Shown in pieces: positions 49,792 through 61,519 of a stretch of DNA of 64,000 bases. Position numbers and translations under genes: made by a program. Below the pieces are notes generated by a model, which had not been told where the DNA came from, made no database searches, and was given only the letters and a program-made list of their open reading frames with translations. The DNA lies in the NCBI RefSeq assembly GCF_018139625.1, contig NZ_JAGSOH010000012.1, positions 31,238-95,237 on the forward strand, in the 5' to 3' direction. How positions within the stretch are numbered: position 1 is the stretch's first letter; the number at the start of each line of letters is the position of its first letter. The stretch comes from Actinospica acidithermotolerans (GTDB taxonomy: Bacteria > Actinomycetota > Actinomycetes > Streptomycetales > Catenulisporaceae).

Positions 49792-51000
49792 TCAGCGCAG
49801 CGGCAGTACGGGGAACGAGGCGCCCAGGGCCCGCTCCGGATCGGCCCGCAGGACGTCCGCGAGCACCGTCGCGTAGACCGAGCGGAAATCCGTGCCGAAC
49901 TTGAGATCGCCCTGGTCGAGGTCGGTGAGCGAGGGCTGCTCGCCGAGGAAGCCGCCGGCCACCGAGTCGCCGACGACGAAGACGGGTCCGGCGGTGCCGT
50001 GGTCGGTCCCCTCGTTCGCGTTGGCGGCCACGCGCCGGCCGAACTCGGTGTAGGCGACCAGCACGACGTCCTTCGCCCGGTTCCCCGCGGAGATTCGTTG
50101 CTGGAAGGCGGCGACCGCCGCGCTCACCTCGCCGAGCAAGGCGCTCTGCGTCCCCTTCTCGGCCGAGTGCGTGTCGAATCCGCCGAGGCTGACGGCGTAC
50201 ACCTGGGTCGGAACCGCGGATTCGATGCAGGAGGCAACAATGTCGAGCTGCGCAGCGAGCTCACCGGTCTTCCTCGATCCCTTCCGCGCCGGGAGCACCG
50301 ATTGGAACGCGCCCGCAACAGTGAACAGATCGCCGGTGTCCCTTGCGGCGTACGCGGCGTTGGCGCAGTCCTGGGACGAGCTCTCGGCGAGGGCGCGCAG
50401 GCCCGTGCCCGTCGCGCCCTTCGGCAGCTTGAACTGCCCGAGCGGCAGCGAGGATCCGGCCGTCTCGGTGCCCGCGAGCAGCGGCGGAAGCGTGCCGCCG
50501 AGCGAGACGGCGCGCAGCGCCCGCATCTCGTCGTCCGGCTGCGCATCGAGCCAGCGGCCCAGCCAGCCCGAGGTCTGCGGGTCGGTCGGCGACGCCGTCT
50601 GCCAGATGTCCATGGACACGAAGTGGCTGTGGCTCGGGCTCGGATAGCCGACGCCGCGCACGATGGCGAGCTTCTTGTCCTGCCAGAGCTGGTGCATCCC
50701 CGTCATGGACGGGTTCAGGCCCAGGCCCTCGCCGAGGTCGAGCACCTCGGACTCGGAATACGACAAACCCGGCCGCGAGCTCTGATACACCGGGTCGGCG
50801 GCCGGGATGACGGTGTTCAGGCCGTCGTTGCCGCCGTAGAGGGTCAGCAGCACGAGGATGCCCTGGCCGGCCTCCAGCGGGGCGCTGCGCGCCGCGCGGT
50901 GCAGGGCGTCCCAGGTCAGGGTGCCGGCGCCGGCGGCCAGCGCGCCGGCGCCGACGACCCCGGAGGCGATCAGGAACTTGCGGCGGGTGACGGTGTCCAC
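49792..51000 (-). CDS. DUF1501 family protein, Tat-exported
   Basis: The 402-residue protein starts with a twin-arginine signal (TRRKFLIASGVVGAGALAAGAG), so it is probably exported folded. The body matches DUF1501, a sulfatase/alkaline-phosphatase-like family: LVLLTLYGGNDGLNTVIP, SHSHFVSMDIWQTA, VSLGGFDTHSAEKGTQ and TEFGRRVAANANEGTDHGTAGPVFVVG. Metal-site Asp and His residues are visible in these motifs. The GTG start has GAGGGAG upstream. It follows the DUF1800 gene by 10 bp; the two families almost always occur as such a pair. Their substrate is unknown. Confidence 0.9.
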   Translation of the reverse strand: MDTVTRRKFLIASGVVGAGALAAGAGTLTWDALHRAARSAPLEAGQGILVLLTLYGGNDGLNTVIPAADPVYQSSRPGLSYSESEVLDLGEGLGLNPSMTGMHQLWQDKKLAIVRGVGYPSPSHSHFVSMDIWQTASPTDPQTSGWLGRWLDAQPDDEMRALRAVSLGGTLPPLLAGTETAGSSLPLGQFKLPKGATGTGLRALAESSSQDCANAAYAARDTGDLFTVAGAFQSVLPARKGSRKTGELAAQLDIVASCIESAVPTQVYAVSLGGFDTHSAEKGTQSALLGEVSAAVAAFQQRISAGNRAKDVVLVAYTEFGRRVAANANEGTDHGTAGPVFVVGDSVAGGFLGEQPSLTDLDQGDLKFGTDFRSVYATVLADVLRADPERALGASFPVLPLR

Positions 51001-51010
51001 GTGGGCTCCC

Positions 51011-52276
51011 TCAGTTGACCTGGTACTCGGGGCTGAGCAGGGCGAGTTCGACCAGGCTCGGCGGGTCGGCCGCGACGTCGGAGAGGGCGGTCACGGTGCG
51101 CGCCGAGAAGGAGTCCACGCCCAGCAGGTAGGCCACGGCGTCGATCCGCGAGCCCGTCGCGGAGTCGGAGACGGTGGACAGGTCCCCCGCCGCCGCGGCC
51201 CAGCGGGCGAAGTCGATGCGCGCCTGCAGCGCCGCCGTGGTCAGCCACAGCTGCCCGGACGGCCAGCCGCCGACGTTCGGCGGGTAGAACGGCAGCTGGC
51301 CGAGGCCGTCGAGCACCGCCCGCAGAGCCGGCGTGTCCTTCGGCGTCGGCGTGATCTTCAGCGCCCTGAGTGCGCCGACGACGTACTCGACCGGCTGCTT
51401 GACGAGCCCGTAGCGGGCCGTGGAGCCGGTGAAGGCGGGATCGGTGAACAGGGCGCGTGCGAGGGCGCTGAGATCGCCCGTGGAGCCGTAGGCGGCGAGC
51501 AGGCTCCCCCGGGTCGCGGCGGGGATCGTCGCCGGCGAGCCCAGGCGGAACCAGTGGCGGGCGACAACAAACTCGGCGCTTGCCGGCTGCGCGAGGATCA
51601 GATCGGCGAACGAGTCGGCGTCGAAGGAGGCGGTCCGGCCGAGGATCGTCTCCGGCCCGGCGGCGTGGTTCCTGGCCGCGAACGTCGCGACCCCGCTGAT
51701 CCGGTCGAGCCGCCATCCGGTGAGGGCGAGCGCGGCCTGGCGCACGTCCGTCTCGGTGTAGTGGCCGACGCCGAGGCCGAACAGCTCCATCGACTCGCGC
51801 GCCAGGTTCTCGTTGGGGGCCTCGGCCGTGCTGCCCTCGGCGTCGAGCCAGACCATCATCGCCGGGTCGGTGAGGATCGTCCGGAAGAGCGTATGGAAGT
51901 CGCCGCCGCCGAGCGTGCGCAGGGTCTGGTTCTGCCTGAGCATCAGGGACGCGTAGCGCACCTTCTGCAGCGAGGTGGCGAAGTGGCCGTGCCAGAAGTA
52001 CGTGCGCTTCTCCGGCCAGGGATCGCGGGCCGCCGTCATCCGGGCGATCCACCAGGCGACGAGGTCGGCGTCGGCGCCCGTGTCGATCGCCGACGGCAGT
52101 TTCGGCGCGGGCGTCGCGGCCACGCCGGGGTCGGCGCTCGGCGAGGCGGTAAACAGGCTGTCCACGGTGGCGTTGAAGCCCGCTGCCAGCGCCGCGTCGA
52201 TCTCCGGCCCGCTGGCGCCGAATCCGGTGCGCCGCAGCAGATGGGCGATCAGGGAGCGGTCCGCGTCGGTCGTCAC
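51011..52276 (-). CDS. DUF1800 family protein
   Basis: The 421-residue protein matches DUF1800: an N-terminal HLLRRTGFGAS, WWIARM, LTYFWHGHFATS-type segment (KRTYFWHGHFATSLQKVRYASLML) and NENLARESMELFGLGVGHYTETDVRQAALALTGW in the middle. The family is largely helical and of unknown function, paired with DUF1501 as here. No signal peptide is seen. GTG 52276 has AAGGA upstream. The two genes are probably one operon. Confidence 0.9.
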   Translation of the reverse strand: MTTDADRSLIAHLLRRTGFGASGPEIDAALAAGFNATVDSLFTASPSADPGVAATPAPKLPSAIDTGADADLVAWWIARMTAARDPWPEKRTYFWHGHFATSLQKVRYASLMLRQNQTLRTLGGGDFHTLFRTILTDPAMMVWLDAEGSTAEAPNENLARESMELFGLGVGHYTETDVRQAALALTGWRLDRISGVATFAARNHAAGPETILGRTASFDADSFADLILAQPASAEFVVARHWFRLGSPATIPAATRGSLLAAYGSTGDLSALARALFTDPAFTGSTARYGLVKQPVEYVVGALRALKITPTPKDTPALRAVLDGLGQLPFYPPNVGGWPSGQLWLTTAALQARIDFARWAAAAGDLSTVSDSATGSRIDAVAYLLGVDSFSARTVTALSDVAADPPSLVELALLSPEYQVN

Positions 52277-52322
52277 GCTTTCCTTGATACGCGTCGCCGG
52301 ATAAGGACGCGCTAAGCAGGAA

Positions 52323-52352
52323 GGCCCCGCGGCGCGCGTGCGCCGCGGGGCC
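52323..52352 (-). terminator. Terminator after acnA
   Basis: A perfect 13-bp stem (52323-52335 with 52340-52352) and a 4-nt loop lie just past the aconitase stop and before the DUF1800 gene. Confidence 0.85.
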
Positions 52353-52367
52353 CGGTCCGGCTATCGA

Positions 52368-55100
<2,733 letters not shown>

Positions 55101-55248
55101 TTATCTCGACATCAAGATACCCCATCCTCCGGGCTAATCCGAACCCGGGTGCGAGGCGAAACTCACGTGGCCGAAACGCGGCCACTCGATCATCATGGAA
55201 GCGATAGCCCGACCGGGCATCACCGGATCGAAGCAGGAGGCCGCGGCC

Positions 55249-55983
55249 GTGACCTTCACCGAGACCCTGGCCCGGGACTTTCCCGGCGCCGTCCCGGCGA
55301 ACCAGTTCGTGAACGGAACACAGAACCTACTCGCGCAGTTCGGGGTGATCCGCGGCGGGGCGCTGCCGCTCATCGCGACCTGCCGGGACGAGCTCGCCTT
55401 CGGGCTGACCGCGGAGCTGCAGCGGGCCTGGGGCGGGGCGTTCAACATGGCCGGCCTGGCCGGCCTTTTCACATTGGGCCGTACGGGTGTCATCGCGGCG
55501 CGTGGGCATGCTCCGCTGGTCGACGGGCGCCGGACGTTCGTGCTCATCGGGCTGACCCACGTCGGCGTCGGCGCCTCGGGCGCGGTCGGCGAGTGCGAGC
55601 GCCTCGGGGTGCCCGGCGTGACCTACGCCTGCGGTGCGCTGCTGGCCGTCGGCGACTCGCTGCGCAGCGACGACGTGCACATCTCCGACTACCCGTATCT
55701 GGACCCTGAGGATCCCGAGCAGTCCCGGCTGCGCGACCGGATCGCGCCGCGCGTCACGGACCACGCGAAGGCGGACCTGCTCGAGATCACCCGGATCGCC
55801 GGGCAGCTCATCGACGAGGGCACGGCCGACGTGATCAACGTGCTGCGGGACGACGCGCACCCGGCCGACATCGCGGTGTTCACCGGAGTCCACATCCACG
55901 GACCGCGCGGCGCCGACTACGTGCAGCCGAGCCTCGCCGTGTTCGACCGCGCGGGCGGCGGGCGCACGGAGCTCGAGTTCTGA
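55249..55983 (+). CDS. LCIB-family carbonic anhydrase-like protein
   Basis: The 244-residue protein resembles the LCIB/C domain (theta-type carbonic anhydrases first known in algae, and present in bacteria). The core TCRDELAFG (Cys45), GGAFNMAGLAGLFTLGRTG, LTHVGVGASG (His104) and YACGALLAV (Cys128) supplies the Cys-His-Cys zinc ligands. It would interconvert CO2 and bicarbonate in the cytoplasm. GTG 55249 is chosen because AGGAGG lies 8 nt upstream; an in-frame ATG at 55195 has no such site. It is divergent from aconitase. Assignment is by motif recognition, without a database search. Confidence 0.78.
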   Translation: MTFTETLARDFPGAVPANQFVNGTQNLLAQFGVIRGGALPLIATCRDELAFGLTAELQRAWGGAFNMAGLAGLFTLGRTGVIAARGHAPLVDGRRTFVLIGLTHVGVGASGAVGECERLGVPGVTYACGALLAVGDSLRSDDVHISDYPYLDPEDPEQSRLRDRIAPRVTDHAKADLLEITRIAGQLIDEGTADVINVLRDDAHPADIAVFTGVHIHGPRGADYVQPSLAVFDRAGGGRTELEF

Positions 55984-55994
55984 TCGACCGCCGA

Positions 55995-56663
55995 TCAGGG
56001 CGCGGGAAGCCTGGCGTGCCAATCGTTGCGCACGGCCAGGAGCCGCAGTCCCATGGTCACGGCCGCGGCGACGAACGCGAGCGCCGTCGCGGCCGGATCG
56101 AGCTGGTTCGTCGTGCCCACGATCAGCGCGCCCACCAGCGCGGGCACGGCGTACAGCTCGCGCCGCAGCACGGTGGGCACCTCGTTCACCAGCACATCGC
56201 GGACGACGCCTCCGCCGACCGCGGTCACCACTCCCATCAAGGCCGCCGGAATCACCGCGAGACCGTAGTCCAAAGCCTTCGCGGTGCCGGAGACCGCGAA
56301 ACAACCCAGCGTCGCGGAATCGGCCACCAGAAACGCCGTGGACAAAGGAATCCGGCGGCGCACGCGGTCCACCATCGGCACCCGTCTGCCGAGAATCAGC
56401 GGATGCTGCGCGATCAGCACGGCGGCCGCGGCCAAAGTCGCCGAGGCCAGATATCGCCAGTCGGTGAGCATGGCCACCGGGACGGCGCCGATCATCAGGT
56501 CCCGCAGGACGCCGCCGCCGAGGCCGGTCACCGCCGCCAGCACCAGAACCCCGACCAGGTCAAGTCCCTTACGCACGCCGGTCAGCGCCCCCGCGGCCGA
56601 GGACGTGAGGATGCCGAGCAGGTCGAAAACAATAGGCAGATGAGGGGCCGGAGCTGCGAGCAT
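55995..56663 (-). CDS. TRIC-type (UPF0126/YadS-like) cation channel family protein
   Basis: The 222-residue protein has seven hydrophobic segments in two similar halves, each with the family's glycine motif: TGLGGGVLRDLM (about 45-56) and AVGGGVVRDVL (about 146-156). Bacterial homologues form trimeric cation-permeable channels; their physiological role is unclear. It is convergent with the LCIB-type gene, with 11 bp between the stop codons. Confidence 0.9.
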   Translation of the reverse strand: MLAAPAPHLPIVFDLLGILTSSAAGALTGVRKGLDLVGVLVLAAVTGLGGGVLRDLMIGAVPVAMLTDWRYLASATLAAAAVLIAQHPLILGRRVPMVDRVRRRIPLSTAFLVADSATLGCFAVSGTAKALDYGLAVIPAALMGVVTAVGGGVVRDVLVNEVPTVLRRELYAVPALVGALIVGTTNQLDPAATALAFVAAAVTMGLRLLAVRNDWHARLPAP

Positions 56664-57052
56664 AGGTCAATGATCCCAAGCGAATCCGGGGATACGCCAT
56701 CGCACACCAAATGTCCGAGGTGTGTTGACCGGCTCACTCCGCGCTGGCTTTGCTTCGGGATGTACTGTGTTGGGCCTCCGTTCAAGCGATGCGCACTGAT
56801 ACCGTGGATGCAGCGCCCGACCGGGTGCCGACGGAGGTTTCCGGATCCGCCTGGGGGATAGGTACAGATGGCGACATGCGTCACCGGCTCAGGCCGTATA
56901 CGCGGTCGACTAGTCCCCCGAACGGGTAGCGCGTGTGTCACGGCGTTGCGCCGAACGGGCGTGGTCCCTTCCCAGGGGCCGCGGAATGCCTTCACACTCG
57001 GTACAGGAGCGCGCTCGGCCCAACCCGCCAGGGGCAGCACACAGGAGGTCCC
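56664..57052. other. Promoter and leader region of sepH
   Basis: No gene is supported. The region carries the divergent promoters of the TRIC-type gene and sepH. A TTGACC at 56725-56730 and a TGTACT near 56761 are candidate promoter elements, but spacing does not settle a pair. Several in-frame ATG and GTG codons from 56933 lack ribosome-binding sites. Confidence 0.4.
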
Positions 57053-58123
57053 ATGACCGAACTGCGAGTGATGGCGGTCACCGGCGATGGTGACCGTCTG
57101 GTGCTGCGTGCTCCCGACGGCCAGGAGTTCTTCCTCGCGATCGACGACCGGCTGCGCGCCGCGGTGCGCGGGGATCGGGCCAGGCTCGGGCAGATCGAGA
57201 TAGAGCTCGACGCGCAGCTGCGGCCGCGCGACATCCAGGCGCGGATCCGCGCCGGACAGACCGCCGAGCAGGTCGCGGACGCGGCCGGCATCCCGCTGGA
57301 GCGGGTGCGCCGGTTCGAGGGCCCGGTGCTCGCCGAGCGCGCCTTCATGGCCGAGCGGGCGCAGAACACGCAGGTGCGCCGGTCCGGCGAGACGCACGGC
57401 CCGAAGCTGGGCGACGTGGTGCGCGAGCGGCTCGCGGCGCGCGAGCCGGATATCGACTCCGTGCAATGGGATTCGTGGCGCAAGGACGAGAGCGTCTGGA
57501 CGGTCCGGATGAGCTTCCGGATCGGCGGCCTGCCGTACGAGGCCACCTGGAGCTTCGACCCGCCGCGGCGCCTGGTGCACCCGGTGGACGACGAGGCGCG
57601 GCTGCTGTCCAGCGACGCCGCGCCGGACACGGCCTTCCCGTTCGCCGCGCGCTCCGCGGCCGCGGCGGTGGGCGGCGGCCCGGCCGGCGGCCCGCGCTCG
57701 GCGCAGGTGACCTCCCTGCAGTCCTGGCACGGCCGTCCGGCGGTTGGTCAGGGCTCTGTGACAGCGCTTCCGGTGCGGCCCAACGGCACCCGCTCCGCGG
57801 CCGGCACGGTGGCCGCCGCCCCCGAGGCGGGCTCCCCCGCGTCGGCGAACGGCGACGTGGACGTGGCCGAGACCCCAGCGCAGAGCCCGGCCGCCGCGGC
57901 CGGCGGGGCCTCGGCGAACCGTACGGCCGCGGCGGCGGGTGGAACCGGCGCAGGCTCGGCGTACTCCGACGCGCTGTTCGGCCCCGTCGGCCCGCACAAG
58001 GAGCGGCTGCGCGGCGACACGGACCAGCAGGCGGTGAACGACGGCGTGAGCCCCGGCCGCCGCGCCACGGTGCCGAGCTGGGACGAGATCGTCTTCGGCA
58101 CGCGCCGCCGCAAGGCGGACTGA
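57053..58123 (+). CDS. sepH: Septation protein SepH
   Basis: The 356-residue protein matches SepH (DUF3071), an actinobacterial division factor that binds and stimulates FtsZ assembly. The N-terminal conserved domain (1-about 185, MTELRVMAVTGDGDRLVL, RPRDIQARIRAGQTAEQVADAAG with a helix-turn-helix-like segment, WRKDESVWTVRMSF) is typical. A long Ala/Gly/Pro-rich linker and a short conserved C-terminal motif ATVPSWDEIVFGTRRRK follow. ATG 57053 has AGGAGG 4 nt upstream. A strong terminator follows, so it is monocistronic. Confidence 0.95.
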   Translation: MTELRVMAVTGDGDRLVLRAPDGQEFFLAIDDRLRAAVRGDRARLGQIEIELDAQLRPRDIQARIRAGQTAEQVADAAGIPLERVRRFEGPVLAERAFMAERAQNTQVRRSGETHGPKLGDVVRERLAAREPDIDSVQWDSWRKDESVWTVRMSFRIGGLPYEATWSFDPPRRLVHPVDDEARLLSSDAAPDTAFPFAARSAAAAVGGGPAGGPRSAQVTSLQSWHGRPAVGQGSVTALPVRPNGTRSAAGTVAAAPEAGSPASANGDVDVAETPAQSPAAAAGGASANRTAAAAGGTGAGSAYSDALFGPVGPHKERLRGDTDQQAVNDGVSPGRRATVPSWDEIVFGTRRRKAD

Positions 58124-58151
58124 GCCGGCCGGGGCGACCAGCGGTGACTTC

Positions 58152-58189
58152 CGATCGGGCGACATCAGCGGACTGATGTCGCCCGATCG
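58152..58189 (+). terminator. Terminator after sepH
   Basis: A perfect 17-bp stem (58152-58168 with 58173-58189) with a CGGA tetraloop. Confidence 0.88.
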
Positions 58190-58302
58190 CGCGGTGTGAA
58201 CACTCGATCCTGAGTGCTTTATGAGTAGTACAGCCGAAGTTCACCGTTGCTTCGGCCGGGGCTCGCCGCGGGGATTCCCGTGGAGTCGAGGCTACGGAAT
58301 CG

Positions 58303-58308
58303 TAGGCT
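58303..58308 (+). promoter_or_regulatory. -10 element of the secreted phosphoesterase gene
   Basis: TAGGCT lies 45 nt before the ATG at 58353, leaving a leader with a GGAGGGG ribosome-binding site. No clear -35 is seen. Confidence 0.35.
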
Positions 58309-58352
58309 CAGAACCATCCGCTGCCCTGCCTTCATCCGGAGGGGAATCCCTG

Positions 58353-59990
58353 ATGCAAGCCAAGACCAAGCGTCGCGCGGCGGTCACCGCCGCTGCCGGT
58401 GCGGTCGCCGTCGGACTGACGTTCGCCGTGGCCCAGCCGAGCTTCGGCTCGCAGAACGCCGGCACCATCACACCGCAGTCCTCGGGAAGCTCGATCGTGC
58501 TCACCGGCGCGCACGCCGGCACGACGACTCCGATCCAGCACGTGGTGGTGCTGTTCGACGAGAACGTCTCGTTCGACCACTACTTCGGCACGTACCCGAA
58601 CGCTGCGAACACCGACGGCACCACCTTCCACGCGAAGGCGAACACGCCGACCGTCGACGGCCTGTCGACCAGCCTGCTGGAGAACAACCCGAACGGGGTC
58701 AACCCGAGCCGGCTGAACTCCTCTCAGGCGCTGACCTGCGACCAGGACCACAACGACACCGCGGAGCAGAAGGCCTACGACATGGGCCTGGCGGACCAGT
58801 TCCCGGCCAACACCGGCGTGGCGACCTGCTCCTCGCCGGACCAGGGCATGTCCGGCCTGGTGATGGACTACTACGACGGCAACACGGTCACCGCGCTGTG
58901 GAACTACGCGCAGAACTACGCGATGAGCGACAACTCGTACGACACCACCTACGGTCCCTCGACCCCGGGCGCGATCAACCTGATCTCGGGCCAGACCTAC
59001 GGCGGCACCGTCGTCGACGCCAACGGCAACCCGGTCACCGCCACCTCCACGGTCGCCTCGCCGAACTCGAGCGACCTGGGTACCGACATCGGTGACATGG
59101 ACCCGTACTACGACGACTGCTCCAAGGCCGGCAACACGCTCAAGATGACCGGCACCAACATCGGTGACCTGCTCAACGCCAAGAACGTCACGTGGGGCTG
59201 GTTCCAGGGCGGCTTCGGCGCGACCACCGCCGCCACCTCGAGCACGAAGGCCGTGTGCGGCGCGACGCACACCAACATCGGCGGCGCGACCATCGCCGAC
59301 TACAGCGCGCACCACGACCCGTTCGAGTACTACGCCTCGACGGCCAACCCGCACCACGTGGCCCCGGCCTCCGAGGCCGAGGTCGGCCGCAACGGCCAGG
59401 CCAACCACCAGTACGACCTGTCGTACTTCTACCAGTCCATCAAGGACGGCAACCTGCCGTCGGTCTCCTACGTCAAGCAGGCCGAGTACCAGGACGGGCA
59501 CGCCGGCTACTCCGACCCGCTGGACGAGCAGGCCGGAATCGTCAACACGATCAACGCGATCGAGTCCTCCAAGTACTGGAGCAGCACCGCGATCGTGATC
59601 CAGTACGACGACTCCGACGGCTGGTACGACCACGCCGCCCCGCCGAACGTGAACTCGTCGGCCGACCCGGCGGTGGACGCGCTCGACGGCACCGGCAAGT
59701 GCGGCTCGACCGCCCGCACCCCGCTGGCCGGCGAGCAGGACCGCTGCGGCTACGGCCCCCGCCTGCCGGAGCTGGTGATCTCCCCCTACGCCAAGTCCAA
59801 CTTCGTCGACCACTCGGTGACCGACCAGACCTCGTCGCTGGCCTTCATCGAGCAGAACTGGAGCACCGGCACGATCTCCGGCTCGCTGGCCCAGTACGCC
59901 GGCTCGCTGGACTCGATGTTCGACTTCGGCAAGAAGTCCGCCCGCCGGGTGCTGCTCAGCCCGACGACCGGAGCGGTGCTGCGCGACTAG
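58353..59990 (+). CDS. Secreted phosphoesterase, phospholipase C / acid phosphatase family
   Basis: The 545-residue protein has a Sec-type signal peptide (KTKRRAAVTAAAGAVAVGLTFAVAQPSFG, cleaved near residue 33). Its catalytic domain starts VVVLFDENVSFDHYFGTYP, the hallmark of the phosphoesterase family (non-haemolytic phospholipase C, AcpA). Metal-site residues are also visible in YDDSDGWYDHAAPP near residue 430. It would hydrolyse phosphate esters outside the cell. GGAGGGG precedes ATG 58353. A 26-bp dyad follows. Substrate is not predictable. Confidence 0.88.
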   Translation: MQAKTKRRAAVTAAAGAVAVGLTFAVAQPSFGSQNAGTITPQSSGSSIVLTGAHAGTTTPIQHVVVLFDENVSFDHYFGTYPNAANTDGTTFHAKANTPTVDGLSTSLLENNPNGVNPSRLNSSQALTCDQDHNDTAEQKAYDMGLADQFPANTGVATCSSPDQGMSGLVMDYYDGNTVTALWNYAQNYAMSDNSYDTTYGPSTPGAINLISGQTYGGTVVDANGNPVTATSTVASPNSSDLGTDIGDMDPYYDDCSKAGNTLKMTGTNIGDLLNAKNVTWGWFQGGFGATTAATSSTKAVCGATHTNIGGATIADYSAHHDPFEYYASTANPHHVAPASEAEVGRNGQANHQYDLSYFYQSIKDGNLPSVSYVKQAEYQDGHAGYSDPLDEQAGIVNTINAIESSKYWSSTAIVIQYDDSDGWYDHAAPPNVNSSADPAVDALDGTGKCGSTARTPLAGEQDRCGYGPRLPELVISPYAKSNFVDHSVTDQTSSLAFIEQNWSTGTISGSLAQYAGSLDSMFDFGKKSARRVLLSPTTGAVLRD

Positions 59991-60031
59991 TCGCCCGCTG
60001 ATCCGCCGAGTTCGATTCGCCGGATCCGAGT

Positions 60032-60084
60032 CGCAGACACCTCGCCCCCGCCACGGAATCCGTGGCGGGGGCGAGGTGTCTGCG
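60032..60084. terminator. Very long bidirectional terminator hairpin
   Basis: Arms of 26 bp (60032-60057 and 60059-60084) are perfectly complementary around one central base. It separates the convergent phosphoesterase and EfeB genes and can terminate both. Confidence 0.9.
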
Positions 60085-60100
60085 GCTGCCCGCCTCTCCC

Positions 60101-61519
60101 CTACGCGAACATCCCCGACCCGAAGTAGTCCGACGAGTCCTTCACCCCGGGCAGCGCGAAGAAGTAGCCGCCGCCGGTGGGCGAGATGTAGTCGACCAGG
60201 GGCTCGTCGATCAGGCGGGTCTGGACGGCCTCGAACTGGCGGACCACGTCCTGCTGGTAGGCGCAGAAGGCGAGGCCCACGTTGAGGTTTCCGTCGATGT
60301 CGAAACCGCGGTCGTAGTTGTAGCCGCGGCGCAGGATCTGCTGGTCGTAGGTGGCCTCGGTACGCGGGTTGGCGAGGCGGATGTGCGCGTCGAGGGGGAT
60401 GACGTTGCCCATCGGGTCGTTCGCGTACGCGGGGGTGTCGAACTCGGCGGTGCCGCTGAGCGGCGCGCCGGTGTCGCGCCTGCGGCCGATCATCAGTTCC
60501 TGCTCGTTGAGGGAGACGCGGTCCCAGAACTCGACCAGCATCCTGATGATGCGGATCACCTGGTACGAGCCGCCGTCGGCCCACTGCTGCTCGCCGCGCA
60601 GGCCGCCGTGGGCCCAGATCAGGGCGCTGGTGGCGGTGGCGTCGTTCACGTCGGGATTGGCGATGCCGTCCTTGAAGCCGAGCTGGTTGCGCTGGGTGCC
60701 GCTCGGGCGGGGCACGGACTGGAAGCCGTCGATCTTCCAGTTGCCCTGCATGCCGCCGCGGGTGTGCTTGGCGATGTCGCGCAGCGCGTGCATCACGGTG
60801 TCCTGGTGGTCGGCGCAGATCTGCAGCGAGATGTCGCCGTGCAGTTCCTGGGAGCCGACCATGTCGTCGTTGGGGAACACCGGCATCGCGGACAGCCGGG
60901 CCGGCTTGCGCGAGGACAGGCCGTAGCGGCTGTCGAAGAGCGAGGCGCCGACGCCGAGGGTGACGGTCAGCCCGTCCGCGGGCACCTGCGGTCCGAGGGT
61001 CTCGCTGTCCGAGGGCGGCGAGGCGAGGCCGAGGTCGGCGGGCGTGCCGCCGGCGGTCAGGAAGCGGGCGCGCGCGGTGATCGTCTTGAACAGCTCGACC
61101 AGCTCGGCGCGGTTGCCGGCCGTGGCGTTGAAGGACACGAACGTGGCGAAGGCCTGCGGCTTGGTCAGGATGCCGGCCTGGTTCGCGCCGTGGAACGGGA
61201 TGACGCGGCCGGAGCCGGTGGTCGTCCCGTCGTCGGCCATGGCGACCGCCGCACCGGCCACTGCACCGCCGGCGACGACCGCGCCCGCCGCGCCGACCGC
61301 CGCGCCGCGCAGGAAGGAGCGGCGGCGCAGGGCCGCGTGCAGGGTGGCGGAGTCGACCGCGCCGCCTGCGCCGTCGGCGGCTCCGGAGAAGGGGCAGCCG
61401 CCGGACGCGGAGGCGGCCGGCTGCGCGCTCGCCGGGCGCTCCGCGGCCGGCGCAGTCTCCGGGTTCGCCTCGGTCTCCGGGCTCGCGCCCGCGGCTTCGA
61501 CGTTCTCTGACTCGGACAT
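60101..61519 (-). CDS. efeB: Dye-decolorising peroxidase / deferrochelatase EfeB
   Basis: The 472-residue haem protein is the DyP-type EfeB of the EfeUOB ferrous-iron system, thought to oxidise iron or act on haem outside the membrane. A Tat signal ([21 protein letters not shown], about residues 67-87) follows an unusually long, acidic and Ala/Pro-rich N-terminal stretch of about 65 residues. The DyP motif GFKDGIANP and C-terminal [22 protein letters not shown] are present. Its ATG overlaps the stop of the EfeUO gene by one base (TGATG). Confidence 0.93.
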   Translation of the reverse strand: MSESENVEAAGASPETEANPETAPAAERPASAQPAASASGGCPFSGAADGAGGAVDSATLHAALRRRSFLRGAAVGAAGAVVAGGAVAGAAVAMADDGTTTGSGRVIPFHGANQAGILTKPQAFATFVSFNATAGNRAELVELFKTITARARFLTAGGTPADLGLASPPSDSETLGPQVPADGLTVTLGVGASLFDSRYGLSSRKPARLSAMPVFPNDDMVGSQELHGDISLQICADHQDTVMHALRDIAKHTRGGMQGNWKIDGFQSVPRPSGTQRNQLGFKDGIANPDVNDATATSALIWAHGGLRGEQQWADGGSYQVIRIIRMLVEFWDRVSLNEQELMIGRRRDTGAPLSGTAEFDTPAYANDPMGNVIPLDAHIRLANPRTEATYDQQILRRGYNYDRGFDIDGNLNVGLAFCAYQQDVVRQFEAVQTRLIDEPLVDYISPTGGGYFFALPGVKDSSDYFGSGMFA

